DNA of 25,116 nucleotides from a virus, in IMG/VR virus record IMGVR_UViG_3300006641_000166, positions 1 through 25,116 of that record; one strand, given 5' to 3'. The notes below the pieces were generated by a model. It ran no database searches and had not been told where the DNA came from. It worked only from the letters and a program-made list of their open reading frames with translations. Positions 15,601 through 23,887 of this stretch are shown one piece after another. Position 1 is the first letter of the stretch. Each line of letters opens with the position of its first letter. A program made the position numbers and the translations under genes.

Positions 15601-18600
15601 TTTCCATGCATGTCCATTCGGGCATTGAATTGCTCGTCGGTCTCCGCAGGATTCGCTTCGCCCTTAACAGGTTCCTTTAGATAATTGAATTCGTTACCAA
15701 ACATTGACATCGTGTCGAAGGTCCCCTTGATCGCGTCGGCGTACCAGCGCGTCTGACCCGACGAGATATCATATTCGTGAATCAGGCGCAGGCGCTCCCG
15801 GTACGTATCAAAAAGGCCCTTTTCAAGAGTGTCGTACATTTCAGCGAGAACACGCTTGCCGGATTTGACCTTACTCGGATTGACCTTGATTTCGAGGTAA
15901 TCGGGGTGCTTAAACTTACCTTCGGAGAATTGAGCCTTCAGTTCCGGAGTGGCGTACTCCTCGTTCCACTTAGACGTGGAAGTAATCTCAAAACCGAGAC
16001 GCTTGAGATTCTTGATGTAATCACTCTCGAGTTGACCAGAAGCGCTGTCGACGACGTTGAACGCCTCTCCGTGAATGCCCTTCCAATCCTTCGAATCGAG
16101 CAACGGCTTGATCTTAGAATTATGGATTTTCCAGATCTCCTCGGGCGTATCGACATCCGGGAACACGATAGCGATGACAGAGCGCATCGCTTCCATACCC
16201 ATGCCCTTGAACTTCGGGTTGTTCTGGATGTTGAAAAGGCTTTCTACGTAGCCGTCCTTGCGGATTGCAACGCCAGCCACGGGCAAGCCATCAGGACCCT
16301 TGTCGTTCGAGAGAATGAGAATGTGGTCCTTGTAGAACTCCGCATCGTTAATCGTGACGGTCGGGTTGTTGCCCATTCGAGCCAAAGCGGCGGCAAACTC
16401 CTCAGGGCTGGAAATGCGGAATCCAGAATGGTACGGAGAGCCGGAAGGGCTTCGTCCGTTGTACATCTGGTCCTGAATGCGATCGTATTCTGCGCGTTGA
16501 GCGCGAGTCTTCGCACTCGAGGGGTACTTACGAGAAACGCCCAAAAAGGAGACATCTGGATTAGGCGCATTAAAGTCAATAACTTTAAGGTTGTCGCCGA
16601 ACTTATCTCTGAGAGCCTTTGCCGTCTTCTCCCCTTGGATAATTGGATTCCCGTCCTTATCGACGACAAGAATTCCAAGTTCCGCCATCTTCTTACCCTG
16701 AAGGGCAAGAGCCATCGTCGTCTTGTCGACGCCACCGTTCACGTGAATAGATTCGTGTCCGTTCTCGTGAATAATAATCTGAGCAGTTTGCCCATTCTTC
16801 TGGGCCAAGTGCTCAACAATGGCAAGCATCTCCGGGTCGACGCGATCGTGATAAAGGGCCTTCCCAAGTTCGCTGAGAAGGTTGACGTCGCTGGTCCGCA
16901 CCGGACCGCGAGATGCGTGAACTACGTCTTGCGTCGAAAGTTCGGCTGCGTCCACGAGACCGCGAACGCCTTCGGTCGTGTTGTAGAAGTTACTCCCGTT
17001 GATTGCGATGTGGGCCGAGCGAATCGCCTCGACAATCGAATTGGTCACGTACTCGCCGTGGGCCATTTCGGAAGTCTTAAAGAACGCATCGGTCATCTTG
17101 GAGTAAATCTTAAAGAAGAGCACTTTGGCCTTCGAAAGATCCTCTGCCGGGTCAGCCTCGATAATGCGCTTGACTCCAGCGTCTCCAAAGCGCATGGCTT
17201 CGAAAACTGCGGCCTCCTGCGGATTTACCATGCCGTGCACGGCAAACATGAAATCGCGGGCGTAGCCTTCGCTGATAATTTTCTTGTCGACAAGTTTCCC
17301 GATCTCTGCGGTGATCGCTTCGTACTTTCCGCTGAAGGATTCTGAAATGAGGGCGCGAATGGACCGAAGATCCTTGACGTCAACCTTTCCGAGAAGTTTC
17401 CCGTTTTGAAGGAGAATATCCGATTCCTCCTTCAAATACTTATCGATGATCTTCTTGACCTCTTTCGGAACGGGCTTTCCGTTGATCTTCAGAGTTCCGG
17501 TGATGACCTTCGAAACATGGTCCGCATGGTTTTTCACCATAGCCCGAGCGATGTTTTTCTTGACCGCTTCGGGCACGCTCTTCAAATTAAGAGCCACGTC
17601 CAAGGTCGCATGGAAAATCTCATGCAAGATCGGAGGGTTAGTCAGATCAGAGTTCTTATGGGCTACAACGTCCTTACCACTCTTGATAATGGTGGCGCCT
17701 TCAGCAATGACCGTGATGACTTTATTCAAGGCGTCAAAGTGCCCAGTAACGTCGTCGACGGCGTCCCCGCTCTCAATTTTTTGAGCAAGGTCGAGGTGAA
17801 CCATCCCGATGATCGGATCAGCGATCGCCATGATTTGATTCACGGCGTCGCCAAGACGCATGCGGGAGAACAATCCTAGGTTGATGGATGTGTTCGAAAT
17901 GGTGGATTCATCGCCGACCAAGTCGTTCGCGGAGGCCAAGGCCTTGAACACGTTTGCGCGGAAGGACTTGCGGTACTCTTCGCGAATCGCCTGAATATCG
18001 GGACGATGGAGGTCAATCGTCATCCCGTTACCCATCAGGTACCTAGACTTCGATTCCCCGGCAAAGTCGAAAGCCTCTGCGATATCGTTAACTTTGAAGG
18101 CCACGCCGACGGTGTACGATCCGTCAGAGTTAGCGACCACCTTGACCGTAGCGCCCTTGGTTCGCAGAAGTTTCTGGCTAACGGCGCTCGAGTTCTTCCA
18201 CTTATCCATCTGCGCGAGCAGGTCGTTTCGGTTGTCGGCACGGAGCACCACAGAGGTCTCGCTGTCCATAGCGACCCAGTCGCCCTTGTTAGAGGACTCA
18301 GCGTCGCCATCCGAAAGGGCCGTGTCGAGATCGACATCATCGAGGTTTTCTCGACCGACCTCCCGATTGAGAACCGATCGAGTTACCGACCCTTCTTCAA
18401 AGTTCGGAATGAACTGAAGTTGGAAGTTGGTGAAATCGAAATCGGACACCTCGTCAATTCCGCGAATTCGAAGAATTTCTCGAACTCGATTTCGCGTCTG
18501 GGCGTCGATCTTTACGGTTCCATTCTTCGCAAGAATGTCAGCGATCGATACGGCCACTCGATTCGTTCTTCCGCCAACTTGTTCTACGTAGTGGATGAAT

Positions 18601-20618
18601 TCCGAATTGTTTCGGATCGCCGTAGTAATGGCTTTAACCCAGTCTTCGGGCTTGTTGAAGTTCGGCTGAACTTTAACAACGGCCAATTTAACATTACCTT
18701 CGCCGTCTTTGTACCACATAACGTGGTCGGTACGGTCGCGAAGTTCCTCGGTAAGGTTCAGGCGCTTTCGAGCCTCCGCATCCGTCAAACTTCCAAGTTC
18801 CCCCTCGGAGACCGTAATGCTACGGACTTCAATGAAGGAATGATTTTGAGGAATGAAGCCTTCGTCTAGAGTTCCATCTTGGTTTGGACGAAGGAGGACC
18901 AGATCACCATTGTTCAACTTTTCGTTGAGGCTGGTCGCGATTTCCGGGGTCATGTCGGGAATCACGGGACCAGAACGAGCCGTCGAGGAACCCTCGGGAA
19001 CAGCGGCGTTCGGATCAAAGGAGGTCACTCGAGCCTGATAGGCCTCGGCCATCGTAGCGGCCTCGAGCAGGTCCGCTTCAGTCCCGGTCTCCAAAGCCTT
19101 TCGGAGAGCCTTACGGACCTTCCCAGCCTCGGTGACCGTCTCGTACAGCCACGTGTGCGCGGCGCTCTTACCGTCCACGGCAAAGCGGGAAACAACGGAT
19201 CCGGCTGCGTGGGAGATCCCGTTCTTGGTGGCCCTTCCGGCCATACCAGCGACACGGAACCCAATGTCCCCGAACGGTTCAAGAAGCATACCGTCAATGA
19301 CATTCTTGAAGCGATTGAGAGCGCTGTCTTCGCGGGTGATTCGCCCAGTGATCGGATCGTATTGAGGAGGGCTGCCGTCATCATTCAACCAGCCCAAAAG
19401 CGCCTGCTCAACCTTGGTACCGCCAAGGGTGTAGCCGAGGTCGGCAAAGCGTCCGCTGCTTCCCTTCTGAAACAGGAAGTCGACCGGGGCCTCCGTCGCG
19501 ATGTACTTAGCGGTCCAGCGGGCCGTATCGTATCCGTAGGCCTTGGCCTTGTTGATGGCACCAACGGCCTTCTTGAGTTTATCGTACTTGGAATCCAAGG
19601 CCGCAATGGCCTCTCCAGACGCTGCAAGTCCGGCGCGGATGCGGGTGGCCATTGCGGCGCCTTTACCGCTCAAAGAGAGGCCTTTTAGACCAAGGGAAAG
19701 CGTTCCTCGGGCCGCCAATTGGACAGCACCAGAACCGACCATAAATGAACCGAGTTGTCCAGCAAGGCTAGAAAGGCCGAAGACTTCCTTCGGGCGTGCG
19801 TATCCGGGCACGTTCCTTCCAGTTACGGGATCGATGGTTGAAACTCGAGGCCCACTCTCGTTGCCCCAAGCAATATCCATCGGAATATACCAATCGTCCC
19901 CAGTGATCAAGGATCCGAGGCCCTCGACCATTTCGATCATAGAGGTCCCCATAGCGTAGGCGCTCTTGAAAAGGAAGCGCTGAGTATTCTGAAGATGTTT
20001 CTTACCGACAGCGTAACCCTTGCTAAAGAACCCTCTATTTTGATCCGTAAGTAGATCTGTAAACGAGACGTCGGTGGCGGATTTAGTCACTCCGTTGACG
20101 TCAAGTTGGAAGCCAAGGGCCTCATCGAAGAATCGATCAGACTCCATTGCCTCCTTACCGTAACCCATGACATTGTCGTAGAACCAGTCCCCAGCGGCTT
20201 TCCAAGTGTCGCCGTCGAAAAGACTGGACGAATTGGACATCTTATCGATTTCCGGTTCGGAGAGACCGGAAAGAGCGTATTGGTTGTTAAGTAGCGGGAG
20301 ATCGTCCGTTGCGGAAGGCCCCTTGGGCGCGACAAACGGGCTGGGCCCAAACGGGTTTTCAAATGTGCCCGGAGCGCCTTTAGGAGGCTGTGTAAGGGAA
20401 GAGACTCGGATATCGGAAAAACTCGGTTCCGGCTTGGCGGCCCCCTTTTTTCGCTCGTCTTGAATATCTTCAGAAACGGCTGCTGGTGATTCCGCCGAAT
20501 CCGCGAGGGCTTGGGTATCTGAATCGATATCCGTTTTGGGCGTAGCACCACCCAAATCTACGGAGGCTTGCTGATCGAGAAGTTGTTCAGGATTGATTTC
20601 GGAATTAGGTTCGATCAT
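9666..20618 (-). CDS. Giant internal virion / ejection protein (gp16-like position)
   Basis: This 3650-residue protein lies exactly where T7 has gene 16 (1318 residues). Residues 1-130 are polar and Pro/Ser-rich; 200-520 contain Gly/Ala-rich hydrophobic helices and a TEAPVDFLFQKGSSGRFADL segment seen in large podoviral core proteins. HEIFH at 999-1003 (PPILHEIFHATLD) is a zincin-type site. About 1390-1580 is an acetyltransferase-like region with FKGMGMEAM at 1470-1478. Near 2020-2125 are GNILGNFYLFTQDLW and MMQAILWNATQTMVDRFG, patterns found in phage polyvalent proteins. Gly/Thr and Pro/Glu/Thr repeats (about 2510-2680) precede a coiled coil (about 2690-2850) and a helical C-terminal ejection domain. 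It is probably injected with the DNA to form a trans-envelope conduit and deliver enzymatic domains. No transglycosylase motif was recognised. Both ends use TAATG overlaps. Confidence 0.8.
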   Translation of the reverse strand: MIEPNSEINPEQLLDQQASVDLGGATPKTDIDSDTQALADSAESPAAVSEDIQDERKKGAAKPEPSFSDIRVSSLTQPPKGAPGTFENPFGPSPFVAPKGPSATDDLPLLNNQYALSGLSEPEIDKMSNSSSLFDGDTWKAAGDWFYDNVMGYGKEAMESDRFFDEALGFQLDVNGVTKSATDVSFTDLLTDQNRGFFSKGYAVGKKHLQNTQRFLFKSAYAMGTSMIEMVEGLGSLITGDDWYIPMDIAWGNESGPRVSTIDPVTGRNVPGYARPKEVFGLSSLAGQLGSFMVGSGAVQLAARGTLSLGLKGLSLSGKGAAMATRIRAGLAASGEAIAALDSKYDKLKKAVGAINKAKAYGYDTARWTAKYIATEAPVDFLFQKGSSGRFADLGYTLGGTKVEQALLGWLNDDGSPPQYDPITGRITREDSALNRFKNVIDGMLLEPFGDIGFRVAGMAGRATKNGISHAAGSVVSRFAVDGKSAAHTWLYETVTEAGKVRKALRKALETGTEADLLEAATMAEAYQARVTSFDPNAAVPEGSSTARSGPVIPDMTPEIATSLNEKLNNGDLVLLRPNQDGTLDEGFIPQNHSFIEVRSITVSEGELGSLTDAEARKRLNLTEELRDRTDHVMWYKDGEGNVKLAVVKVQPNFNKPEDWVKAITTAIRNNSEFIHYVEQVGGRTNRVAVSIADILAKNGTVKIDAQTRNRVREILRIRGIDEVSDFDFTNFQLQFIPNFEEGSVTRSVLNREVGRENLDDVDLDTALSDGDAESSNKGDWVAMDSETSVVLRADNRNDLLAQMDKWKNSSAVSQKLLRTKGATVKVVANSDGSYTVGVAFKVNDIAEAFDFAGESKSRYLMGNGMTIDLHRPDIQAIREEYRKSFRANVFKALASANDLVGDESTISNTSINLGLFSRMRLGDAVNQIMAIADPIIGMVHLDLAQKIESGDAVDDVTGHFDALNKVITVIAEGATIIKSGKDVVAHKNSDLTNPPILHEIFHATLDVALNLKSVPEAVKKNIARAMVKNHADHVSKVITGTLKINGKPVPKEVKKIIDKYLKEESDILLQNGKLLGKVDVKDLRSIRALISESFSGKYEAITAEIGKLVDKKIISEGYARDFMFAVHGMVNPQEAAVFEAMRFGDAGVKRIIEADPAEDLSKAKVLFFKIYSKMTDAFFKTSEMAHGEYVTNSIVEAIRSAHIAINGSNFYNTTEGVRGLVDAAELSTQDVVHASRGPVRTSDVNLLSELGKALYHDRVDPEMLAIVEHLAQKNGQTAQIIIHENGHESIHVNGGVDKTTMALALQGKKMAELGILVVDKDGNPIIQGEKTAKALRDKFGDNLKVIDFNAPNPDVSFLGVSRKYPSSAKTRAQRAEYDRIQDQMYNGRSPSGSPYHSGFRISSPEEFAAALARMGNNPTVTINDAEFYKDHILILSNDKGPDGLPVAGVAIRKDGYVESLFNIQNNPKFKGMGMEAMRSVIAIVFPDVDTPEEIWKIHNSKIKPLLDSKDWKGIHGEAFNVVDSASGQLESDYIKNLKRLGFEITSTSKWNEEYATPELKAQFSEGKFKHPDYLEIKVNPSKVKSGKRVLAEMYDTLEKGLFDTYRERLRLIHEYDISSGQTRWYADAIKGTFDTMSMFGNEFNYLKEPVKGEANPAETDEQFNARMDMHGNAIRVMSYLLGVFSPNSGPEINTRNAIEGFRTMMETGRVAERLDPKRTGFRVTVKKKKQTANLHGNGPETNSRRMNRIIDAAVKDFVGKNPGKEALLSEDGRPKGAELLKIVGDYAKQFEMDFTTATEDDVIKFFTKMQVFAKEVLGVDKEVFTQNFSTKGNLAGPGAANWGGKFNPKYFILPNGERADDAGTGRYVAGTMLTDADSVHNVGTHVGSKKEFIKTVRNKNGSVNVEASVEASKREIIDVYKANGIEVVSVSIHQSDSEPTVVVKTKGKVDSALINKISAELKQEAISWVDVVKGKGSKFKGEGVGGFLFLDEHGSIVIERARALMKMGIEASFGPKVGAFTGNILGNFYLFTQDLWSGIETRYAMGRNAAIFGKDGKQTKSYDKETGTISEKIPQQLFETFGTSPTADDVVREPMFRTAQDLSNDLVGTNLQAEPAMMQAILWNATQTMVDRFGQNVDFSPNFLDAAIKFLVANSEGMIREGKLDRAKFDAWFQEAQGQGRAMVDAPTGINKGSQTKVKWDAKGNRVVEEGEKLTASMPSVLNFQGEPLKGRKGIPNTWNRTLKPFSKNVLLSRSPAFDPESRKAVQDYMDGIRNPKESESQPAVNLHVNDLNTAHQAIESSILNGSKEYTESENLSKRVPESVAKNTARADESLFNHVEAMAAESGKTPTELMIDILKTHNDIDPRGIFIDGKFEKIRSVTDIDKLPPSVQVEIQRRIGMVMLTRKKALESSSRRLANLIDSIEVTGKNIVRDYESLSDEDRVKIVRLVNEVMYHRFAFRGMSSEAGRTLASLRSGVLRDMAFDGADDYNTAYPEMSDQAVSNANAQEGAQSIAGTGAEGAGTGTGTGTGAEGAGTGTGAEAGAPKGKPKKGAKGKGKKDILQLAPDEIATPEGKRRKARELSTAASVIDQAINAIDTAAKANDQNGGTGTVELPETAAPAPEAGTPTPEAGTPTPEMGAPEPTTGARKPKPKTAAPKAGTPTPETGTPTPEGEVPQKPRVSRKVYELSANVQKLIDDLKYANDTVGLFGEELDATLKELEASQMRVLELEEELGTAEELLTEGAKDTKKALSKAEAAKKREEEAKALAKKIESERRRAQGQLDKADEVREQALEKLRAERQQVIDKLKTELASRRSEIQLLKDKLDRRDQKITDLNKQLQEEMDAHAELQKVLGVGGFGGSTGGAGNQSQNLATIMNMAAHIRQVAQAGGSISNPLIFHPLNMAFASWYSTNLLSNPMTSAKNSMSAAGNILMRIAMGMAGGAVSGNGRMVSYHFRQLATAFATIGESFTIAKDSFKKNVRYVTADGATPNKMLGVGGIFSEAFPPGTLRGDVANWMKTWFDPIHQVFNRVNNFSDEFFTQFAQRAHIKANFFERAVANGSTNPAADANAMYTKMMSSHFRMTDQRIMAEARQDAINVEGAAMIAKGFGADTPEYDQAVSVATARNFRLKVQENVAIYNGRPAKDNDELLRMWGELTSNLRVAERLGSEGTFTQDPLDREGIWSRFMNWINRLKRGDPNSSAFEKTIGFGAAVIFPFLHIPGNIIGAGVSMAASPFQAVAYKMLGVGSRSTKFTGDEDWKNDFVNRFHAKDPAVRSQAYGQALTATIAYITLFMVTDSGDITGAGPTDQQERKEWLKTHRPMSIRDSSGEWHSYQFAEPFAGVVSMIVDMFTLGKKAYDKSDGEVEVFEMLARPVYTALVRGVLDKSFMTGLNDFIEASHDPDNKLPRWLGSLSSGVLPGSMAMNSINTYNDKYMREFKTFSDFWWNKYYDRNSVSARRSVTGLQIKNPLYDADISFLEALNYMLNPAQGKKASKMNVVQKALFDNGMEDTLSYSAPTSDQHESLTKLDLRKIGPKGNTVYDQLGQKMLDMGSYNSLKNLINSAQFRGYTHGYGFGNKRSEAAKSLSNEINKHRKAAWAELLKEDPDLFEMSQNWIKKDDIGKGQSREQMDETVKKLIDTYNKKKGR
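12070..13080 (-). repeat. Low-complexity hinge and coiled coil within the giant protein
   Basis: Between about 13080 and 12960 the protein runs through repeated GTG/GAEGAG units; between about 12780 and 12590 it has repeats of PEAGTPTP and PETGTPTP. A Lys/Glu/Arg-rich coiled coil of about 160 residues follows (12560-12070). The segment is disordered or rod-like and probably separates an N-terminal enzymatic part from the C-terminal membrane or DNA-conduit part. Confidence 0.7.
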
Positions 20619-23600
20619 TACTTTTGTTTCCCGTCAGAGGAGTCTTCGTCGTCGCCCTCTTTGTAGGGCAATCCCTGTGTGGTGGGCGTGCTCTTAGAGC
20701 CCTGTTTTTGAACTAGGTATGCGCCGTAAATCTGCCTGCTGAAGAAAGCGCTTTCAGCAGTAAAGCCAGATTTGGGATCTAGATAGGTATTCTGAGGATT
20801 AATAAACCCAGCAAAAAGATAATTCATTGCGTTATCGATAGCGGCTTCCCGAGCAGCAGGATTTTTTATGGCTTGTTGATCAAATGGAGAAAATTCTCCT
20901 TCTACCCTTTTAAGTTCCTCTTCCAATTCTTTGCGAATTGTATATCGCATCGTCTCAAAATTTTGAAAAGGATCAGGACCTTCATCACCAAATCCTATAA
21001 GCAGTTCACCCTCTTGAATCGCGTTGCGAGCAAACGGTGGAAAAATTTCATCCATCAAATTAGTAATCTCACCTTTTCGACTTGCACGCGACAACCTACC
21101 CAAAGGATCGGGAGTTTGGGCGGTACCTGTTCGCTTTTTATCGTCCTTGTTATATCCAAATTCTGCTGCGTTTATATGTTTTGCGTACTCTTCACCAAGC
21201 GGAGTCTCGTGACGGTCACCAATTATATAACGTGACACACCGTGGATAATTAGTTCTCTTTTAAGTTTATTAGTTCTATCAAATGAAAATGATCCGACAT
21301 TGCCGGAGGCCGCCCGCACCCGTGCGGCAAGTTGTCCAAAGACTCCGTTAGGATTTTCAACCCGAAGCCTCGCCGCGACGTTAGACTTTTGGGTTGAAAT
21401 TGATTTGTTCAAATCTCCATTAGATTTAGGTTTCACGTTTTTAGCAATTTTACCAAAAGCAATTGCTTCCTCGTGCGGAAGTCTAGGAAGATCCGTACTA
21501 GTTTCTTTCGGTAGGCGATTCGGATCAAAAATAGAGACAGGGTTTGGGGACAAAACCTGAGAATAAATTGAATCATCTCTTTTAAAAGAAAGTTGAAATA
21601 CATTATTTGCAAGTTGTGTTTTATCTTTTGAGTTCCCCAGTGCTTTTACTAGTTCGTCCACTTTGGGATCTTTTTTATCCCCGGCCATAAGGCCCTCTGT
21701 GAACCGGACCGCGCTCATCTTTTCTGGAAGCGTTACCCAAGAATTAAGCAATCCAGTCTCGTCGTCCTTATCGTTAATCTGCTTGTTGGATTCTTTGATT
21801 CCCTTGATATTCTTATCATCTCTTTTGTCTTCAATTCGGACTGAATTAATAGAAGTATTCAACCTCTCCCGCATTTGACCCAACTCTTGAGACTGGGAAT
21901 ATGCTGGAATCTTGAGAAGTTTGTCGAACTTGGCGAGCAATTGCTTTGCGCTATCGATCTTAACTGGGTTAAGATTTGTCGGCTCATTGGGCATGAAAAG
22001 TTGTGAAAGTTCTTCATTGAATTTAGAGACGTGGCTATTGGAACTTTCGATCGCCCGCTGCCGAACATTTTGAATGGCTTGATTCTGAGCCTTCTGGATG
22101 TCCTCAATTGAAAGGCTTTCGCGACCAGCGGCTTTTGGGAATTTCTCAGCAATAGATTTGTATTCCTGATAAATAGCCGTCGCTACATTAGACGTAGATC
22201 CTTTGAGTTCCGACCCAAACTCAGATTTCAGGTTCTTCGCCGCTTGGGAAAACAATTTTCCATTGGTCAGATTCGTTTGATCGATGTTTTCGTAGTAATT
22301 CAGCAGTTGCGGAATGTCTACGCGCCTCGAAGCGGGTACCTTTTTATTGGAATCTTCAGCGATCGCCACAACCAAATCGGAAATCGGCATCGATCCGTTG
22401 GCGGAAAGTTTGGTAGCCGTTTTGTTGATTTCAGTAAAAGTTCTCCGGTTGGCTGCGGTGATGCCGTAATTATTGACCTCAGCGAACGACGCAACGTAAG
22501 CGTTTCGCATGGCCTCGATTTGCGGGGCGTTCGCCGAGAACATGCGAATTGAGCCGTCTTTCCCGTCGAATCCGATTCGCTTAAGAATGTCCGGAGAACT
22601 CTTCAAAAGCCACGCTTGGATGTCTTGACGCTGCTCGCTATCCGGCTTCGTGAAGAAGGCGTCCTCGGGATCAAAGTTCTCCATGATATCCGAGGAAAGG
22701 TGCGTCAAGAAATTGCGAGCGTCCTGCGGATTCTCGAAGCCAAAGTTGGATTCGAGTTGATTCATTCGCTCAAAGGCCTTGCGACCCATCTCGCCGAGAA
22801 TGCCAGCGAGTTCTCCATAAACGGGATCCTTTTTCCCCTTGTAGAAGAAGTATTGGCGAAGCCGCATAAAAGAGTCGTGCTGCTTCTCGTAGTCGTCGGC
22901 GTACTTAAACATCACGGCGTTCGCAATCGACGTAGAGTACGTGGCGGCATTGGGGGGCTGGCCGAGTTGATCGGACATGACCCGCATCTTCGCCAAGAAC
23001 GGGTCCACGGTGGCATCGAGGGCCGCAATCTCCTCGGGCTTAGTGGACTTGTCCACGTATGCCCCTGAGTCAACGGCCTCTAGGAGCCCGCGCCCGGCCT
23101 CAGAATTGACTCCAATGGCTGCGGTCTTACGGTTGGCCCCGCCAGCGGAATTGACTAGGGAGCGGTACCCAGCGGAACCGAGGACCTTGGAAATGTAGAG
23201 GTCCTTCGCTCCGGGGTAGGAATTGAGAGCGTGGTTTTCGGGCAGCGAGTTGAAGTGGTTGGTGACGTAGGCTTGAGCGTCGGCCTCGAAGTTGAACCGC
23301 TCCCGGTTCTCGGGCTGGTTCCTCAACTCATCGAGGTATTCGGGAAGGTTGATCAGAACCTTACTCGTCTCCTGCTCGCCGAAGGAGTCAGCGTGGAGAA
23401 TGGCCAGCCGAAGGTCAAAAGCGTCTGCGTAACGTGGGTCGTCAAGGCGCCTTTGAATTCGTTCCCCGCCTTTGGACCTAAGGACCTCAACGTCCCTATC
23501 GGTCAGCATGCCAGTGCGAGGTTTCTTTTCTGGCTCGTGGAGGCTGATCTCGCCGCCAAACTCATCCTGCCGCGCTAACTCGTCGGCGAGGGATTCCATT

Positions 23601-23887
23601 TTCGGACCCTCGGTACGGAGGATGCCTTCGGCAATTCGAAGGTCCGCCTCCATAGTCTGGGCCATTTCGCGATCTTTCTCAGCCTCGTTTTTATCGATGA
23701 TTTTGGTGACTAGATTGGACAACTTATCAGAAAGACCTGAAAAGTTGATAAGGGGGCTAGACTCAAAGTATCGACTGAGATAGGTCAAGTCGACATAAGA
23801 AGACTGAGCCGATGCCCTCGGGTTGAGCGAGGGTCGGACCTGAGGGCTTTCGCCGCCTTGGTAGCGTTTGCGAGGTTCTGTGGCCAT
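20618..23887 (-). CDS. Internal virion protein (gp15-like)
   Basis: This 1089-residue protein sits between gp14-like and gp16-like genes, the place of T7 gene 15 (747 residues). It is mainly alpha-helical and charged (KIIDKNEAEKDREMAQTMEA, then repeated Asn/Gln/Lys-rich helices), with a disordered N-terminal 30 residues and an acidic C-terminal tail (EGDDEDSSDGKQK). No membrane segment or enzyme motif is visible. In T7, gp15 and gp16 are ejected and form a periplasmic tunnel for DNA, and the same role is inferred here. Composition is uneven: a 60-base line at 23041 has 39 G/C, one at 21601 has 22. The assignment rests on position, size class and coupling (TAATG at both ends). Confidence 0.75.
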   Translation of the reverse strand: MATEPRKRYQGGESPQVRPSLNPRASAQSSYVDLTYLSRYFESSPLINFSGLSDKLSNLVTKIIDKNEAEKDREMAQTMEADLRIAEGILRTEGPKMESLADELARQDEFGGEISLHEPEKKPRTGMLTDRDVEVLRSKGGERIQRRLDDPRYADAFDLRLAILHADSFGEQETSKVLINLPEYLDELRNQPENRERFNFEADAQAYVTNHFNSLPENHALNSYPGAKDLYISKVLGSAGYRSLVNSAGGANRKTAAIGVNSEAGRGLLEAVDSGAYVDKSTKPEEIAALDATVDPFLAKMRVMSDQLGQPPNAATYSTSIANAVMFKYADDYEKQHDSFMRLRQYFFYKGKKDPVYGELAGILGEMGRKAFERMNQLESNFGFENPQDARNFLTHLSSDIMENFDPEDAFFTKPDSEQRQDIQAWLLKSSPDILKRIGFDGKDGSIRMFSANAPQIEAMRNAYVASFAEVNNYGITAANRRTFTEINKTATKLSANGSMPISDLVVAIAEDSNKKVPASRRVDIPQLLNYYENIDQTNLTNGKLFSQAAKNLKSEFGSELKGSTSNVATAIYQEYKSIAEKFPKAAGRESLSIEDIQKAQNQAIQNVRQRAIESSNSHVSKFNEELSQLFMPNEPTNLNPVKIDSAKQLLAKFDKLLKIPAYSQSQELGQMRERLNTSINSVRIEDKRDDKNIKGIKESNKQINDKDDETGLLNSWVTLPEKMSAVRFTEGLMAGDKKDPKVDELVKALGNSKDKTQLANNVFQLSFKRDDSIYSQVLSPNPVSIFDPNRLPKETSTDLPRLPHEEAIAFGKIAKNVKPKSNGDLNKSISTQKSNVAARLRVENPNGVFGQLAARVRAASGNVGSFSFDRTNKLKRELIIHGVSRYIIGDRHETPLGEEYAKHINAAEFGYNKDDKKRTGTAQTPDPLGRLSRASRKGEITNLMDEIFPPFARNAIQEGELLIGFGDEGPDPFQNFETMRYTIRKELEEELKRVEGEFSPFDQQAIKNPAAREAAIDNAMNYLFAGFINPQNTYLDPKSGFTAESAFFSRQIYGAYLVQKQGSKSTPTTQGLPYKEGDDEDSSDGKQK

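Noticed and set aside
16740-16780. A second HExxH string (HENGH, residues 1284-1288) in the giant protein.
   Set aside because: The context IIIHENGHESIHVNGG looks like a beta hairpin with a glycine in the motif, not a metallopeptidase helix. It is probably a chance match.
15777-17345. Plus-strand open frame of 522 codons opposite the giant virion protein.
   Set aside because: The same antisense effect applies. The translation lacks recognisable motifs and the minus frame is continuous through it.
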